A stretch of DNA of 64,000 bases, from the NCBI RefSeq assembly GCF_900141715.1, contig NZ_FQYK01000008.1, positions 54,312-118,311 on the forward strand. The letters run 5' to 3'. This DNA is from Algibacter luteus (GTDB lineage: Bacteria > Bacteroidota > Bacteroidia > Flavobacteriales > Flavobacteriaceae). The notes beneath the pieces were generated by a model. That model had not been told where the DNA came from and made no database searches. It saw only the letters and a program-made list of their open reading frames with translations. Made by a program: the position numbers and the translations under genes. Shown here in pieces: positions 18,814 to 28,834 of the stretch. How positions within the stretch are numbered: position 1 is the stretch's first letter; each line of letters starts with the position of its first letter.

Positions 18814-18825
18814 AAATATTAAACT

Positions 18826-19854
18826 TTAATGAATTGCTAGATTAACAAGAATAGGTTCATGATCTGATAATTTTAGCTTAAAATTTTCATGTGAGTGTAC
18901 TTCAATATCTTTATCAACCAAAATGTAATCTATTCTAATTGGATAATTAAGTCTGGGATAAGTCCCACCAAATCCTCGTCCTGATTCTATAAATGAATCA
19001 AACATATTATGTGATAATTTTCTATAAGTATTTGAATACTGTGTGGCATTAAAATCGCCTACAAAAATTACTTTTCCTTTAAATGCATTAGCGTGCTTAA
19101 TAATTATTTTTGCCTGTTCTTCTTGCATAATTTGAACCTTCTCAACCCTATTAGTGAGTTTAAAAATTCCTGACAGGTTTAAATCGGAATTTCTTGGTCG
19201 TAATTTAAAAGATTCAAGATGAATATTATAAACCCTAACAATCTTACCATTGAACTTAATATCTGCATAAATTGCTTGATTTCTAGAATCAGGAAAATCA
19301 ATATATCCTTTATTAACTATAGGGAACTTAGAAAACATAGCCATTACAGATTTTCCTGAGGTAACTAAATTAGTTTTAAACCAAAATGGATAATCTTTAA
19401 ACGGTTTATATTTTATTGCTGAGAATTCTTGGAAGCAAACAATATCCGGTTCTCTTTTAATTATAAAATCTGCTATCTTATCATCCCCTTCTCGATTTCC
19501 ATCTTTACCATCATATTTAAAACCATTTGCGTTATAACTTAAAATTGATAAATTATCTGAATTTATTGATTCTTTCAAAGAATTAAACTGTACAAACGAA
19601 TCAAAAAAGAAGAAATAAACTATAACAGATAAAATTGAAAGTAAAAAAAATTTATTTCGTGTAATCAACCAAAAAACTCCGAGTATTACATTTAATGTAA
19701 AGAGAAAAGGTATAATTAGAGAAAACACAAAAGCTAAAAAACCGTTATAACAGGAAACTATTACACACCCAGTCATCAAAAACAAACTAGGTATTAAAGT
19801 CATTGTGCGACCTATATCTCGCCAAACAAATTTGAGAGTAATAGAATTTAACAA
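18826..19854 (-). CDS. Membrane-anchored endonuclease/exonuclease/phosphatase family protein
   Basis: 342 residues. Three hydrophobic helices fill the first 85 residues. The EEP domain follows with the conserved metal and catalytic residues: Glu in PDIVCFQEFSA (about 140), Asp-Asn in VFVGDFNAT (about 268) and Asp-His in LKLSDHEPILVNL (about 330). EEP proteins cleave phosphodiesters or phosphomonoesters in DNA, lipids or inositol phosphates; the membrane anchor suggests an extracytoplasmic or membrane substrate rather than DNA repair. It begins 11 bases after parC ends, so may share its transcript. Confidence 0.87.
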   Translation of the reverse strand: MLNSITLKFVWRDIGRTMTLIPSLFLMTGCVIVSCYNGFLAFVFSLIIPFLFTLNVILGVFWLITRNKFFLLSILSVIVYFFFFDSFVQFNSLKESINSDNLSILSYNANGFKYDGKDGNREGDDKIADFIIKREPDIVCFQEFSAIKYKPFKDYPFWFKTNLVTSGKSVMAMFSKFPIVNKGYIDFPDSRNQAIYADIKFNGKIVRVYNIHLESFKLRPRNSDLNLSGIFKLTNRVEKVQIMQEEQAKIIIKHANAFKGKVIFVGDFNATQYSNTYRKLSHNMFDSFIESGRGFGGTYPRLNYPIRIDYILVDKDIEVHSHENFKLKLSDHEPILVNLAIH

Positions 19855-19865
19855 GTTATTATTTT

Positions 19866-22514
19866 TTAAAATAACGTTATTTGGCCATCATCAGCTTCTA
19901 AATCTGGGTCTTTAGAATCTGAATCATTTATAGAAGGATTACTTTTAATTTCAGTTGATACTTCTTTTTCATCAACAACTTCTATTTCATCGGCATGCAC
20001 TTCTTCAGGTGCATCATATGGCAGTGGTTCAAGTAGATTTACTTGATTTACTTTTTCTTTTGTTAATTGATTACCTAATGCGTTAATACCTTTAATTGAA
20101 ATAAACTCCTCTAAATTGAATTCTAAATTCTCCTTTCGGTCTTTACCTCGTTCTTTAGCAAAAACGACTTCGGCCATGGGTCTCCAGTCTGTTGAAACAA
20201 TTTCTAATTGAGAATTTGGATGCTCTGAAATGAAGCTTTCTTCTTTCCCTTCCTGTTCTATTAAAAAACGCTTAACATAATACAATTCTTTTTCACCATT
20301 AAAGTAAATAGCAGAAATAGGCTTCTTAGGCACCCACTTTTCAAGAACAATCATGTCGTCATCAAAGTGCATTGTAACTTCAGGCGTCACTGTTTTAATT
20401 ATTCCAGATTGTGTTATAATTAATAGTTTATCTTCGCCTCTAAATTCACCAATGAGCTCTCCTCTTCCGTCTACATTAAGACGTTGAACAGTTTCATCAT
20501 ACCAAATTTTTCGAGGTTTTAAAGTAGAAACTCCTTTTTCTTTTAATTCAATTCTCTTAACAGAGTATTTAGTCACTAAATTTCCTTTAGAAACGCGACC
20601 TTTAATAATTATATCTGCGAAATCTATATCCCACTTTAGTTTCTTAATACTTCCTGCTTGACGTAAATTAACCGTGACAACCTCAGCTTCACCATTCGGG
20701 TTTGCCGAAAAATATAAAACTGAAGATCCTTTACTTCCATTTGTTAAATCATACTCTCTATCTCTAGTGACTCCTGTAACAGCAAAACGCTTTATGTATG
20801 AAGGCCCCTTTCTTCCATCACGATAAATCATATTATAAATAGTACGTTTATCTTTCTTCTTAAATACGGCGACGTGTAAAATATCTTTACCAACAAACGT
20901 TTTTGAATCTACTTTTGTAACCATCATTTTCCCTTCGGCAGTAAACACAATAATATCGTCTATATCACTACAATCGCAAACATATTCATCGCGCTTTAAT
21001 GATGTTCCTATAAAGCCTTCTTCTCGATTAACGTAAAGTTTCGTATTTCTAATAACAACTTTAGTAGCATCAACATCATCAAATATTTTTATTTCTGTTT
21101 TGCGCTCTTTACCTGCACTATACTCCTTTTTTAGCCTAGTAAAGTACGCAATTGCATAATCTATTAAATTTGCTAAATGATGTTTTACTTCAGCAATTTG
21201 ATCTTCAAGCGCATCTATTTTTTGTTGTGCTTTATCAATATCAAATTTAGAAATACGCTTGATTCTAATTTCAGTTAAACGCACAATATCGTCTTCAGTT
21301 ATAGCGCGTTTTAAATGTTTAATGTGTGGCTGAAGTCCTTTATCAATGGCTTTTATAACGCCCTCCCAGGTTTCTTCTTCTTCAATATCACGATAAATTC
21401 TTTTCTCTATAAAAATTCGTTCTAAAGAAGCGAAATGCCACTGCTCTTCATACTCAGATAATTTAATTTCTAGTTCTTGCTTTAGAAGTTGCACCGTGTT
21501 GTCTGTTGAACGACGAAGCATTTCAGTTACGCCAACAAACAGTGGTTTATTGTCCTCAATAACACAACCAAGAGGTGAAATTGACGATTCGCAGCTCGTA
21601 AACGCATACAATGCATCAATAGTTTTATCTGGTGATAAACCGGAAGGTAAATGAATTAAAATTTCAACTTCGGCAGCCGTATTATCTTCAATTTTTTTTA
21701 TCTTGATTTTACCCTTATCATTGGCTTTTAAAATCGAATCAATAAGAGAAGATGTTGTTGTACCAAAAGGAATTTCAGTAATTACCAGTGTATTTTTATC
21801 TAATTGAGAAACTTTGGCACGAACACGTACTTTCCCCCCACGTAAACCATCATTATAATTTGAAAAATCTGCTTCTCCACCAGTAGGGAAATCTGGTAAA
21901 ATGGTAAATCGTTTTCCCTGTAAGTGTTTTATTGAAGCATCAATAAGTTCAATAAAATTATGTGGTAATATTTTCGTTGAAAGTCCAACTGCAATCCCTT
22001 CACCTCCTTGCGCCAGTAACAATGGAAACATGACAGGCAAGTTAATTGGCTCTTTTCTTCTCCCGTCATAAGAGGCTTGCCATTCTGTGATTTTCGGATT
22101 GTAAACTACATCTAGCGCGAACTTCGATAAACGTGCTTCTATGTAACGTGAAGCTGCAGCACTATCGCCAGTTAAAATGTTACCCCAGTTACCTTGGGTG
22201 TCTATTAATAAATCTTTCTGGCCAATTTGAACCATAGCATCAGCTATACTTGCATCACCATGCGGATGGTATTGCATGGTATGACCGACTATATTTGCAA
22301 CTTTATTATATCGACCATCATCCAAATCTTTCATGGAATGCATGATACGACGCTGTACTGGTTTAAAGCCATCTTCAATGGCAGGAACTGCACGTTCTAA
22401 TATAACGTAAGACGCATAGTCTAAAAACCAATCTTTAAACATTCCCGTAACTCGGGTTATGGTTTCTTTAGGTTCGTCTTGTCCGTTAATTAACTCGTCG
22501 CCGTCTTCAATCAT
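19866..22514 (-). CDS. parC: DNA topoisomerase IV subunit A
   Basis: 882 residues. The type IIA cleavage domain has the active-site tyrosine in AASRYIEARLSKFALD (about residue 127) and the GYHPHGD-like region MQYHPHGDASIADAMV. A beta-pinwheel C-terminal domain runs from about 530 to 800 and the end is an acidic tail (ADEIEVVDEKEVSTEIKS, DLEADDGQ). The pairing with a ParE-type B subunit upstream argues for topoisomerase IV, the chromosome decatenase, rather than gyrase. Cytoplasmic. Separated from parE by 295 bases that contain a 44-residue ORF. Confidence 0.92.
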   Translation of the reverse strand: MIEDGDELINGQDEPKETITRVTGMFKDWFLDYASYVILERAVPAIEDGFKPVQRRIMHSMKDLDDGRYNKVANIVGHTMQYHPHGDASIADAMVQIGQKDLLIDTQGNWGNILTGDSAAASRYIEARLSKFALDVVYNPKITEWQASYDGRRKEPINLPVMFPLLLAQGGEGIAVGLSTKILPHNFIELIDASIKHLQGKRFTILPDFPTGGEADFSNYNDGLRGGKVRVRAKVSQLDKNTLVITEIPFGTTTSSLIDSILKANDKGKIKIKKIEDNTAAEVEILIHLPSGLSPDKTIDALYAFTSCESSISPLGCVIEDNKPLFVGVTEMLRRSTDNTVQLLKQELEIKLSEYEEQWHFASLERIFIEKRIYRDIEEEETWEGVIKAIDKGLQPHIKHLKRAITEDDIVRLTEIRIKRISKFDIDKAQQKIDALEDQIAEVKHHLANLIDYAIAYFTRLKKEYSAGKERKTEIKIFDDVDATKVVIRNTKLYVNREEGFIGTSLKRDEYVCDCSDIDDIIVFTAEGKMMVTKVDSKTFVGKDILHVAVFKKKDKRTIYNMIYRDGRKGPSYIKRFAVTGVTRDREYDLTNGSKGSSVLYFSANPNGEAEVVTVNLRQAGSIKKLKWDIDFADIIIKGRVSKGNLVTKYSVKRIELKEKGVSTLKPRKIWYDETVQRLNVDGRGELIGEFRGEDKLLIITQSGIIKTVTPEVTMHFDDDMIVLEKWVPKKPISAIYFNGEKELYYVKRFLIEQEGKEESFISEHPNSQLEIVSTDWRPMAEVVFAKERGKDRKENLEFNLEEFISIKGINALGNQLTKEKVNQVNLLEPLPYDAPEEVHADEIEVVDEKEVSTEIKSNPSINDSDSKDPDLEADDGQITLF

Positions 22515-22523
22515 TTAAAAAAC

Positions 22524-22658
22524 CTATTTTTTAGGTGTTCCGTTAAGCATTACTCTTCCTACGTTTCTTAATCTATGTGCTTGCTCACTACTCGTGTGTA
22601 CGTGCAAATATTTATAAGATCTTTTCGTAAAGTGCGCTTTATCCTTGTTATATAACAT
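22524..22658 (-). CDS. Small basic protein between parE and parC, 44 residues
   Basis: A 44-residue reading frame from the ATG at 22658 to the TAG at 22524, just 9 bases before the parC start codon. It reads MLYNKDKAHFTKRSYKYLHV... and ends NVGRVMLNGTPKK: basic, soluble, with several His, Lys, Arg and Tyr residues in an otherwise AT-rich gap where random frames would be rich in Ile, Asn and Leu. Position and composition suggest a real small gene co-transcribed with parC. I recognise no family. A nucleic-acid-binding role would suit the charge but is a guess. Confidence 0.6.
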   Translation of the reverse strand: MLYNKDKAHFTKRSYKYLHVHTSSEQAHRLRNVGRVMLNGTPKK

Positions 22659-22809
22659 TTTAGTTTAGTTTGATTTAATTATTTTATACTTGTATATTTC
22701 AAGATATACGATATGTAATACAAATTTAAGATATTTTATCACATTAATTTTAACTTTAAACTAGTTTATAATTAGGTCTATTTATCTAAAAATGTACATA
22801 AACATAAAA

Positions 22810-24660
22810 CTATTCTACAATATCTAATTCTACTTTTAAATTATCTATAATAAATTCCTGTCTGGTAGGTGTATTTTTACCCATATAGAAAGAAAGTAAC
22901 TCTTCAATAGACATTCCCTCTTCTAACATCACAGGATCTAACCGAATATTATCTCCAATAAAATGTTTAAATTCATCAGGTGAAATTTCACCTAATCCTT
23001 TAAATCGCGTTATTTCAGGCTTCGGTTTCAGTTTTTCAATAGCATCTCTTCGTTCTTCTTCAGAATAGCAATAAATAGTTTCTTTTTTATTTCTAACTCT
23101 AAATAATGGGGTTTGTAAAATATACAAGTGCCCTTCTTTAATTACCTCTGGAAAAAATTGTAAAAAGAACGTTATGAGCAATAACCGAATATGCATTCCA
23201 TCGACATCTGCATCTGTTGCAATTACTACGTTATTATAACGTAAGTCTTCAAGTGATTCTTCAATATTTAAAGCCGCCTGTAACAGGTTAAACTCTTCGT
23301 TTTCATACACTATTTTTTTACTTAATCCGTAGCAGTTTAATGGCTTTCCTTTTAAACTAAATACCGCTTGAGTATTTACATCACGAGATTTTGTAATACT
23401 ACCAGATGCCGAATCACCCTCTGTTATAAATAACGTGGTTTCTAGATTTCTTTCATTTTTGGTGTCACCGAAATGCACCCGACAATCGCGTAATTTTTTA
23501 TTATGAAGGCTCGCCTTTTTAGCTCTATCTTTTGCTAATTTTCTAATACCCGATAATTCTTTGCGCTCGCGTTCTGCTTGAAGAATTTTACGTTGTATTT
23601 TTTCAGCTGTATCTGGATTTTTATGAAGATAATTATCTAGATAGGTCTTTAAAAAATCATTGATATAGGTTCTAACGGTAGGCAAATCGCCTCCCATATC
23701 TGTTGAACCTAGCTTTGTTTTAGTTTGACTCTCAAAAACAGGTTCCATCACTTTTATAGCGATTGCGCTTACTATAGATTTTCTAATATCTGAAGCATCG
23801 TAATTTTTACCATAAAATTCGCGAATGGTTCTCACAAAAGCCTCTCTGAAAGCATTTAAATGTGTTCCGCCTTGTGTGGTGTTTTGCCCGTTTACAAACG
23901 AATGATATTCCTCGCTATATTGGGTTTTACTATGTGTTAAAGCTATTTCAATATCATCACCTCTTAAATGAATAATAGGATATAATCTATCGGATTCATT
24001 AATATTTTCACTCAACAAATCTTTCAATCCGTGTTCGCTAAAATATTTTTCACCATTAAAAACTATGGTTAACCCTGGATTTAGGTATACATAGTTTTTT
24101 ATCATTTTAACTATGTACTCATTTCTGTATTTATAGTTTTTAAAAATAACTTCATCTGGGACGAAGGACACTTTAGTACCTTTTCTACGTGAAGTGTCTT
24201 CTAATAAATCTTTATTAATGAGGTTACCTTGTTCAAACTCTGCTGAAGCAGATTTACTATCACGTGTAGACTCTACTCTAAAAAATGAAGAAAGCGCATT
24301 AACTGCTTTAGTACCAACACCATTTAATCCAACCGACTTTTTAAATGCTTTTGAATCATATTTTCCTCCGGTATTCATTTTAGAAACCACATCAACTACT
24401 TTTCCTAAAGGAATGCCTCGTCCGTAATCTCTAACAATGACTTTATTGCCTTGAATTGAAATTTCTATAGTTTTACCAGCTCCCATAACAAACTCATCTA
24501 TGGAGTTGTCTAAAACTTCTTTAAGTAGAATATAAATACCATCGTCTGGTGACGACCCATCACCAAGTTTACCAATATACATCCCAGGGCGCATACGAAT
24601 ATGCTCCTTCCAGTCTAGAGAACGTATATTATCTTCGGTATAATTGGTCTGTTCAAGCAT
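22810..24660 (-). CDS. parE: DNA topoisomerase IV subunit B
   Basis: 616 residues, a short type IIA B subunit. The GHKL ATPase part has [11 protein letters not shown] (Asn for Mg-ATP), [13 protein letters not shown] and [17 protein letters not shown]. The TOPRIM domain has [13 protein letters not shown] (about 415) and [16 protein letters not shown], and the end of the domain before the C-terminus lacks any insertion seen in gyrase B. With ParC downstream this forms topoisomerase IV, which separates replicated chromosomes. A promoter fitting the Bacteroidota consensus lies 33-66 bases upstream. Confidence 0.94.
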   Translation of the reverse strand: MLEQTNYTEDNIRSLDWKEHIRMRPGMYIGKLGDGSSPDDGIYILLKEVLDNSIDEFVMGAGKTIEISIQGNKVIVRDYGRGIPLGKVVDVVSKMNTGGKYDSKAFKKSVGLNGVGTKAVNALSSFFRVESTRDSKSASAEFEQGNLINKDLLEDTSRRKGTKVSFVPDEVIFKNYKYRNEYIVKMIKNYVYLNPGLTIVFNGEKYFSEHGLKDLLSENINESDRLYPIIHLRGDDIEIALTHSKTQYSEEYHSFVNGQNTTQGGTHLNAFREAFVRTIREFYGKNYDASDIRKSIVSAIAIKVMEPVFESQTKTKLGSTDMGGDLPTVRTYINDFLKTYLDNYLHKNPDTAEKIQRKILQAERERKELSGIRKLAKDRAKKASLHNKKLRDCRVHFGDTKNERNLETTLFITEGDSASGSITKSRDVNTQAVFSLKGKPLNCYGLSKKIVYENEEFNLLQAALNIEESLEDLRYNNVVIATDADVDGMHIRLLLITFFLQFFPEVIKEGHLYILQTPLFRVRNKKETIYCYSEEERRDAIEKLKPKPEITRFKGLGEISPDEFKHFIGDNIRLDPVMLEEGMSIEELLSFYMGKNTPTRQEFIIDNLKVELDIVE

Positions 24661-24692
24661 AAATAGGTTGTGATTTTAATACTTTCTAAACA

Positions 24693-24726
24693 CAAAAGTA
24701 TAAGATAGCACGCTAATATAGCACAA
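24693..24726 (-). promoter_or_regulatory. Promoter of parE
   Basis: On the minus strand a -33 TTG (24726-24724), a 23-base spacer and a -7 box TACTTTTG (24700-24693). The spacer is at the long end of the usual range. The start site would be near 24687, giving a leader of about 27 bases. Confidence 0.45.
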
Positions 24727-24873
24727 CCTTTCAAAAAATAAAACCGCAGCGTTACAAAGTAATTAACAATAAAAGTAAATATTGTTGAGAACGTTAAAAA
24801 TACGACTACTAGTCTGCAAATGGTTATTATTTTTAAACTAATTTACCGATTTAGAACTAGTTTAAATTATTTA

Positions 24874-25773
24874 TCAAGTTGCTTTTCTAGTCGACACTAA
24901 TAAAATACCAATAATTACCACCAAGGCACCAAAAAGTTGCAACCAAGTTAAAACCTCGTTTAAGAATACGGCTGCCAAAATTATCGTAGATATTGGACCA
25001 ATACCAGCTAAAATGGCAAAGTTTGAGGAATTAATCATTTTAATTGAGGCAGAAACTAAAAATGAAGGTATAACCGTTGCAAAACATGCAATTAAGAATC
25101 CTAAACCATAGACCTCCCACGAAAAACTAAAAATATCCATTTCATTAATCAAACCGTAATGTATGAAGACGCAGACACATGAAACTATCATAGCATACGC
25201 AGTAAATTTCATTACTCCAAATTTTGGGATTAACCATCCGCTACCAACCAAATACGACGCATAAGTAATGGCGCTAAGCAAAATAAAAAAACCTCCTAAA
25301 TAGGTATCTGAACCAGAAATAGCAACCTCATCTGAAAACGCAATAACAATACCCAAATACGTTAATATTATGGCAATAATTTGAATTTTAGTAATTGCTT
25401 TTTTTAAGAATATTCTATTAAAAAGTAATACAATCGTGGGGTATAGAAAAAGAATAATACGCTCTAAACTTGCTTTGATATATGTTAATCCTACAAAGTC
25501 GAAATAACTAGCTAAATAATAACCTACTAAACCGAAAAATACAAGCCATACATAGTCTTTTGCTTCTACCAAAGCATCAGAATTTTGGTTTCTATACCAA
25601 TAAGCAATTACAAGATAAAATGGAAAGGAAAATAACATGCGGAGCAGTAAAACACTAATAGCATCAATATTATAGTTGTATGCCAACTTGACCATGACCG
25701 CTTTAGAAGAAAATAAAACGATTCCTAAAACCCCAAGAGCTACGCCATACCAAAATTGTTTATCGAGATGCAT
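24874..25773 (-). CDS. EamA/DMT-family membrane transporter
   Basis: 299 residues with ten predicted membrane helices in two homologous EamA halves (about 5-145 and 155-295). Typical pieces are GIVLFSSKAVMVKLAYNYN at the start and FAILAGIGPISTIILAAVFL with LQLFGALVVIIGILLVS at the end. DMT transporters export or import metabolites such as amino acids, nucleobases or sugars across the inner membrane; the substrate cannot be read. It stands alone between repeat B and the parE promoter region. Confidence 0.9.
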   Translation of the reverse strand: MHLDKQFWYGVALGVLGIVLFSSKAVMVKLAYNYNIDAISVLLLRMLFSFPFYLVIAYWYRNQNSDALVEAKDYVWLVFFGLVGYYLASYFDFVGLTYIKASLERIILFLYPTIVLLFNRIFLKKAITKIQIIAIILTYLGIVIAFSDEVAISGSDTYLGGFFILLSAITYASYLVGSGWLIPKFGVMKFTAYAMIVSCVCVFIHYGLINEMDIFSFSWEVYGLGFLIACFATVIPSFLVSASIKMINSSNFAILAGIGPISTIILAAVFLNEVLTWLQLFGALVVIIGILLVSTRKAT

Positions 25774-25911
25774 TGAACGAAAGTAGATTTGATTTTTTCG
25801 TTTTAAACCTCGAGAAATAATTTATTACGATGTTCAGTGTTGTTTATGGTAATAAAAATTGCAAAATAACTCAAATACTGAATAGAAAAATGACTTAGTA
25901 AGAACACCTGC

Positions 25912-25993
25912 GTTAGGGATTGTAGTGGATAGCCCACAGCGGAGGCACGACGCGAGGACTTGGAACGGAAAGCCCGACCCAAAGGGTAACGCC
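25912..25993 (+). repeat. Dispersed palindromic element, copy B
   Basis: Begins GTTAGGGATTGTAGTGG, contains AGCCCACAGCGGAGGCACGA shared with copy A, and ends AAAGCCCGACCC...GGTAACGCC. About 82 bases, much higher in GC than the surrounding DNA. It ends 12 bases beyond the stop codon of the oppositely oriented ychF. Confidence 0.8.
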
Positions 25994-26005
25994 AATAAAA
26001 TAATT

Positions 26006-27100
26006 TTATACGTTGAACAAGAAGTGCATGACATCGCCATCTTTTACGATGTAGTTTTTACCTTCAACACGCATTTTACCAGCTTCTTTTACTTTAGCTT
26101 CACTTCCGTAGCTTACGTAATCGTTATATGCGATAACTTCTGCACGAATAAAGCCTTTTTCGAAATCGGTATGAATAACGCCTGCTGCTTGCGGTGCAGT
26201 GGCACCAATATCTACAGTCCAAGCACGAACTTCCTTCACTCCTGCTGTAAAATAGGTTTGCTGATTAAGTAATTTATAAGCAGAACGAATTAATTTTGCA
26301 GAACCGGGTTCGTCTAAGCCAATATCTTGTAAAAACATTTGTCGCTCTTCGTAATCATCTAGCTCATTGATGTCTGCTTCTGTTCCTACTGCAAGCACTA
26401 AAACCTCTGCACTTTCGTCTTTTACAGCCTCTTTGACTTGGTCTACATAAGCATTTCCTGAAACCGCAGCGCCTTCATCTACATTACAAACGTACATTAC
26501 GGGCTTATCGGTTATAAACTGTGACGGCTTTACAAAATCTTCGTAATCATCCTCACTAAACTCTAATGCTCTAACGGAAGTTCCTGATTCTAATCCAGCC
26601 TTTATTTGTAATAAAACAGCTTCTTCTTTCTGAGCGTCTTTATTACCTGTTTTAGCAGCACGTTTTACTTTATCGAGTTTCTTTTCAACAGTTTCTAAAT
26701 CTTTAAGTTGTAATTCCATATCGATAGTTTCTTTATCGCGAATAGGATTTACATTACCATCAACATGTACAATATTATCGTTATCAAAGCATCTTAATAC
26801 ATGAAGGATGGCATCGGTCTCACGAATATTGGCTAAAAACTGATTTCCTAATCCTTCTCCTTTACTAGCGCCTTTCACTAATCCGGCAATATCAACAATT
26901 TCGACAGTTGCAGGCACAACACGCTCTGGGTTAACCAAAGATTCCAATTTCTCCAAACGTGGATCTGGTACATTTACCACACCAATATTAGGCTCTATTG
27001 TACAAAACGGAAAATTTGCACTTTGTGCTTTTGCATTCGATAAACAATTAAATAAAGTCGATTTCCCTACGTTTGGCAATCCTACAATACCTGCTTTCAT
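26006..27100 (-). CDS. ychF: Redox-regulated ribosome-binding ATPase YchF (Obg family)
   Basis: 364 residues, the normal YchF length. G1 is [12 protein letters not shown]3 is [20 protein letters not shown], the diverged G4 (NVDE in [11 protein letters not shown], which favours ATP over GTP) and the C-terminal TGS domain ending [17 protein letters not shown]. YchF binds the 70S ribosome and hydrolyses ATP; it has been linked to oxidative-stress control and to translation start-site choice. Cytoplasmic. Repeat B follows its stop codon at once. Confidence 0.96.
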   Translation of the reverse strand: MKAGIVGLPNVGKSTLFNCLSNAKAQSANFPFCTIEPNIGVVNVPDPRLEKLESLVNPERVVPATVEIVDIAGLVKGASKGEGLGNQFLANIRETDAILHVLRCFDNDNIVHVDGNVNPIRDKETIDMELQLKDLETVEKKLDKVKRAAKTGNKDAQKEEAVLLQIKAGLESGTSVRALEFSEDDYEDFVKPSQFITDKPVMYVCNVDEGAAVSGNAYVDQVKEAVKDESAEVLVLAVGTEADINELDDYEERQMFLQDIGLDEPGSAKLIRSAYKLLNQQTYFTAGVKEVRAWTVDIGATAPQAAGVIHTDFEKGFIRAEVIAYNDYVSYGSEAKVKEAGKMRVEGKNYIVKDGDVMHFLFNV

Positions 27101-27190
27101 AATTACTTTAATTTTGCGAGTGCAAATGTAGTTAATTAGATGAATTAGATTTATACATTATTAGGAATATTTAAATTCTTACTCAAGGCA

Positions 27191-27224
27191 AAAAAAAATC
27201 CTAAGTGTTTGCTTAGGATTTTTT
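27191..27224 (-). terminator. Intrinsic terminator of the ferredoxin gene
   Basis: A 9-bp stem, AATCCTAAG with CTTAGGATT, around a 4-5 base loop is flanked by an A run and a T run. On the minus strand it follows the ferredoxin stop codon by 25 bases and ends in a run of T. Confidence 0.8.
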
Positions 27225-27246
27225 AAAATATATTTTTTAGCCATTT

Positions 27247-27600
27247 TTAACCGTCAGGGTGCATAAAGCGTTGTTTAGCTAATAATTCTTCTTCGGTTTC
27301 AACATGGTCTTCATCAGGTACACAACAGTCTACAGGACAAACTGCAGCACATTGTGGCTCGTCGTGAAACCCTTTACATTCTGTACACTTATCTGGAACA
27401 ATGTAATACAACTCATCGCTTATCGGTTCTTGAGCTTCATCAGCATCAACTTCAGTACCATTAGTTAGTACAACTTTACCATCTAAACTCGTACCATCTT
27501 TATAGCGCCAATCATCTGCACCTTCATATATTGCTGTATTAGGACACTCAGGTTCGCATGCCCCACAATTTATACATTCGTCTGTTATTATAATTGCCAT
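27247..27600 (-). CDS. 2[4Fe-4S] ferredoxin
   Basis: 117 residues, longer than minimal bacterial ferredoxins. The first cluster motif [12 protein letters not shown] is near residue 9 and the second, [18 protein letters not shown], near 74; each Cys set contributes to two 4Fe-4S clusters. The insert between the motifs is acidic. It carries electrons in the cytoplasm; its partner is not evident here. It is divergent to the acyl-CoA reductase with overlapping promoters. Confidence 0.94.
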   Translation of the reverse strand: MAIIITDECINCGACEPECPNTAIYEGADDWRYKDGTSLDGKVVLTNGTEVDADEAQEPISDELYYIVPDKCTECKGFHDEPQCAAVCPVDCCVPDEDHVETEEELLAKQRFMHPDG

Positions 27601-27646
27601 AGTAATTTTTTATCTTTTAAAGTTTAAGAACTCTGCATAGAATCCT

Positions 27647-27691
27647 TAAATTTGCAGTTGCAAAAATAAAGCCAAAACCATTCATAACCAA
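27647..27691. promoter_or_regulatory. Back-to-back promoters of ferredoxin and acyl-CoA reductase
   Basis: On the minus strand TTG (27691-27689), 20 bases, and TATTTTTG (27668-27661) form a full consensus promoter for the ferredoxin gene. On the plus strand TAAATTTG (27647-27654) matches a -7 element for the acyl-CoA reductase, though no clear TTG lies at -33. The two -7 boxes are 6 bases apart, so polymerase binding at one should exclude the other. Confidence 0.6.
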
Positions 27692-27698
27692 ATTCAGA

Positions 27699-28760
27699 AT
27701 GCAATTACAGGAAAGAATTAACGCTTTTGTAAAATTAGGAGATTTTTTAAGGCAATTTTCTAATGAAGTTATCTCAAAAGCAGATAATGTTGAACACAAC
27801 GAGGTATTCTTTGATGGCTTTAAACACCAGATAAAACTGGCACAAGAACATAATGGGTGGTTTACCGCCGAAAATATTAGGTTCGCATTAAAATCATGGG
27901 CAGATGCTTTAACCCTAACTATTTTAGAAGCCTGGTTAAATCCTTATGCCATAGAGAACGTGTCTCCAAAACAAGTAGCAATAATAATGGCGGGGAATAT
28001 TCCGCTTGTGGGTTTTCACGATTTTCTATCGGTACTTATTACGGGGCATAAAGTCTTAGTCAAACAATCTTCTAACGATAAACATTTACTTCCTTTTTTA
28101 GCGAAATATATAGAATATGTAGAACCTAAATTTAATGGTGCTATTTCTTTTACTGAAGCGAAAGTTGAAAATTTTGATGCCGTAATAGCAACTGGCAGTA
28201 ACAATACAGCACGATATTTTGAATATTATTTTAAAAACAAGCCATCTATTATTAGAAACAACAGAAACTCAGTTGCTGTATTAACAGGAAATGAAACACC
28301 GCAGGATTTAAAAAATCTCTCCGAAGACATATTTAGATATTACGGATTAGGCTGTAGAAATGTTTCTAAACTCTATGTGCCAAAAGGCTATAAATTTGAT
28401 GCCTTTTTTGAAGGTATTTATCATTGGCATCCTATTGTGGAAAAAGCAAAATATGCCAATAACTACGACTATAATAAAGCGGTGTATTTAATGAGCGAAT
28501 TTGATATGCTTGAGAACGGATTTTTTATGATTAAAGAAGATGAAAGTTTTGCTTCTCCAATAGCGACGTTGTTTTATGAATATTATGACTCAACTGAAAA
28601 TTTAAAAACAGAACTTGAAGCTAAAAAAAATCAAATACAGTGTATTGTTTCTAGAGGATTTATTGAAAATGAAATTGCTTTTGGACACACTCAAAAACCA
28701 GAACTTTGGGATTATGCGGATAGTGTAGATTCTATTGAATTTTTGTTAGCAATTTCTTGA
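27699..28760 (+). CDS. Acyl-CoA reductase (LuxC-like)
   Basis: 353 residues, LuxC-type acyl-CoA reductase fold in the aldehyde dehydrogenase superfamily. Recognised by VAIIMAGNIPLVGFHDFLSV (about 87), FDAVIATGSNNTARYFEYYF (about 157) and YGLGCRNVSKLYVPKGY (about 213), where the Cys is the likely thioester nucleophile. LuxC enzymes reduce fatty acyl-CoA to aldehyde; no luminescence genes are present, so the substrate here is unknown. It lies between ferredoxin and serC, an order I believe is common in flavobacteria. Confidence 0.85.
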   Translation: MQLQERINAFVKLGDFLRQFSNEVISKADNVEHNEVFFDGFKHQIKLAQEHNGWFTAENIRFALKSWADALTLTILEAWLNPYAIENVSPKQVAIIMAGNIPLVGFHDFLSVLITGHKVLVKQSSNDKHLLPFLAKYIEYVEPKFNGAISFTEAKVENFDAVIATGSNNTARYFEYYFKNKPSIIRNNRNSVAVLTGNETPQDLKNLSEDIFRYYGLGCRNVSKLYVPKGYKFDAFFEGIYHWHPIVEKAKYANNYDYNKAVYLMSEFDMLENGFFMIKEDESFASPIATLFYEYYDSTENLKTELEAKKNQIQCIVSRGFIENEIAFGHTQKPELWDYADSVDSIEFLLAIS

Positions 28761-28834
28761 AAAAATTATTGATTTAATAACACAAAATACCTAATTAATT
28801 AGCAACTTTGCATCTTAATTTTTTATCACTCAAA

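Noticed and set aside
25834..26272. Frames of 68 and 115 codons on both strands around repeat B
   Set aside because: They read through the repeat and antisense to ychF.
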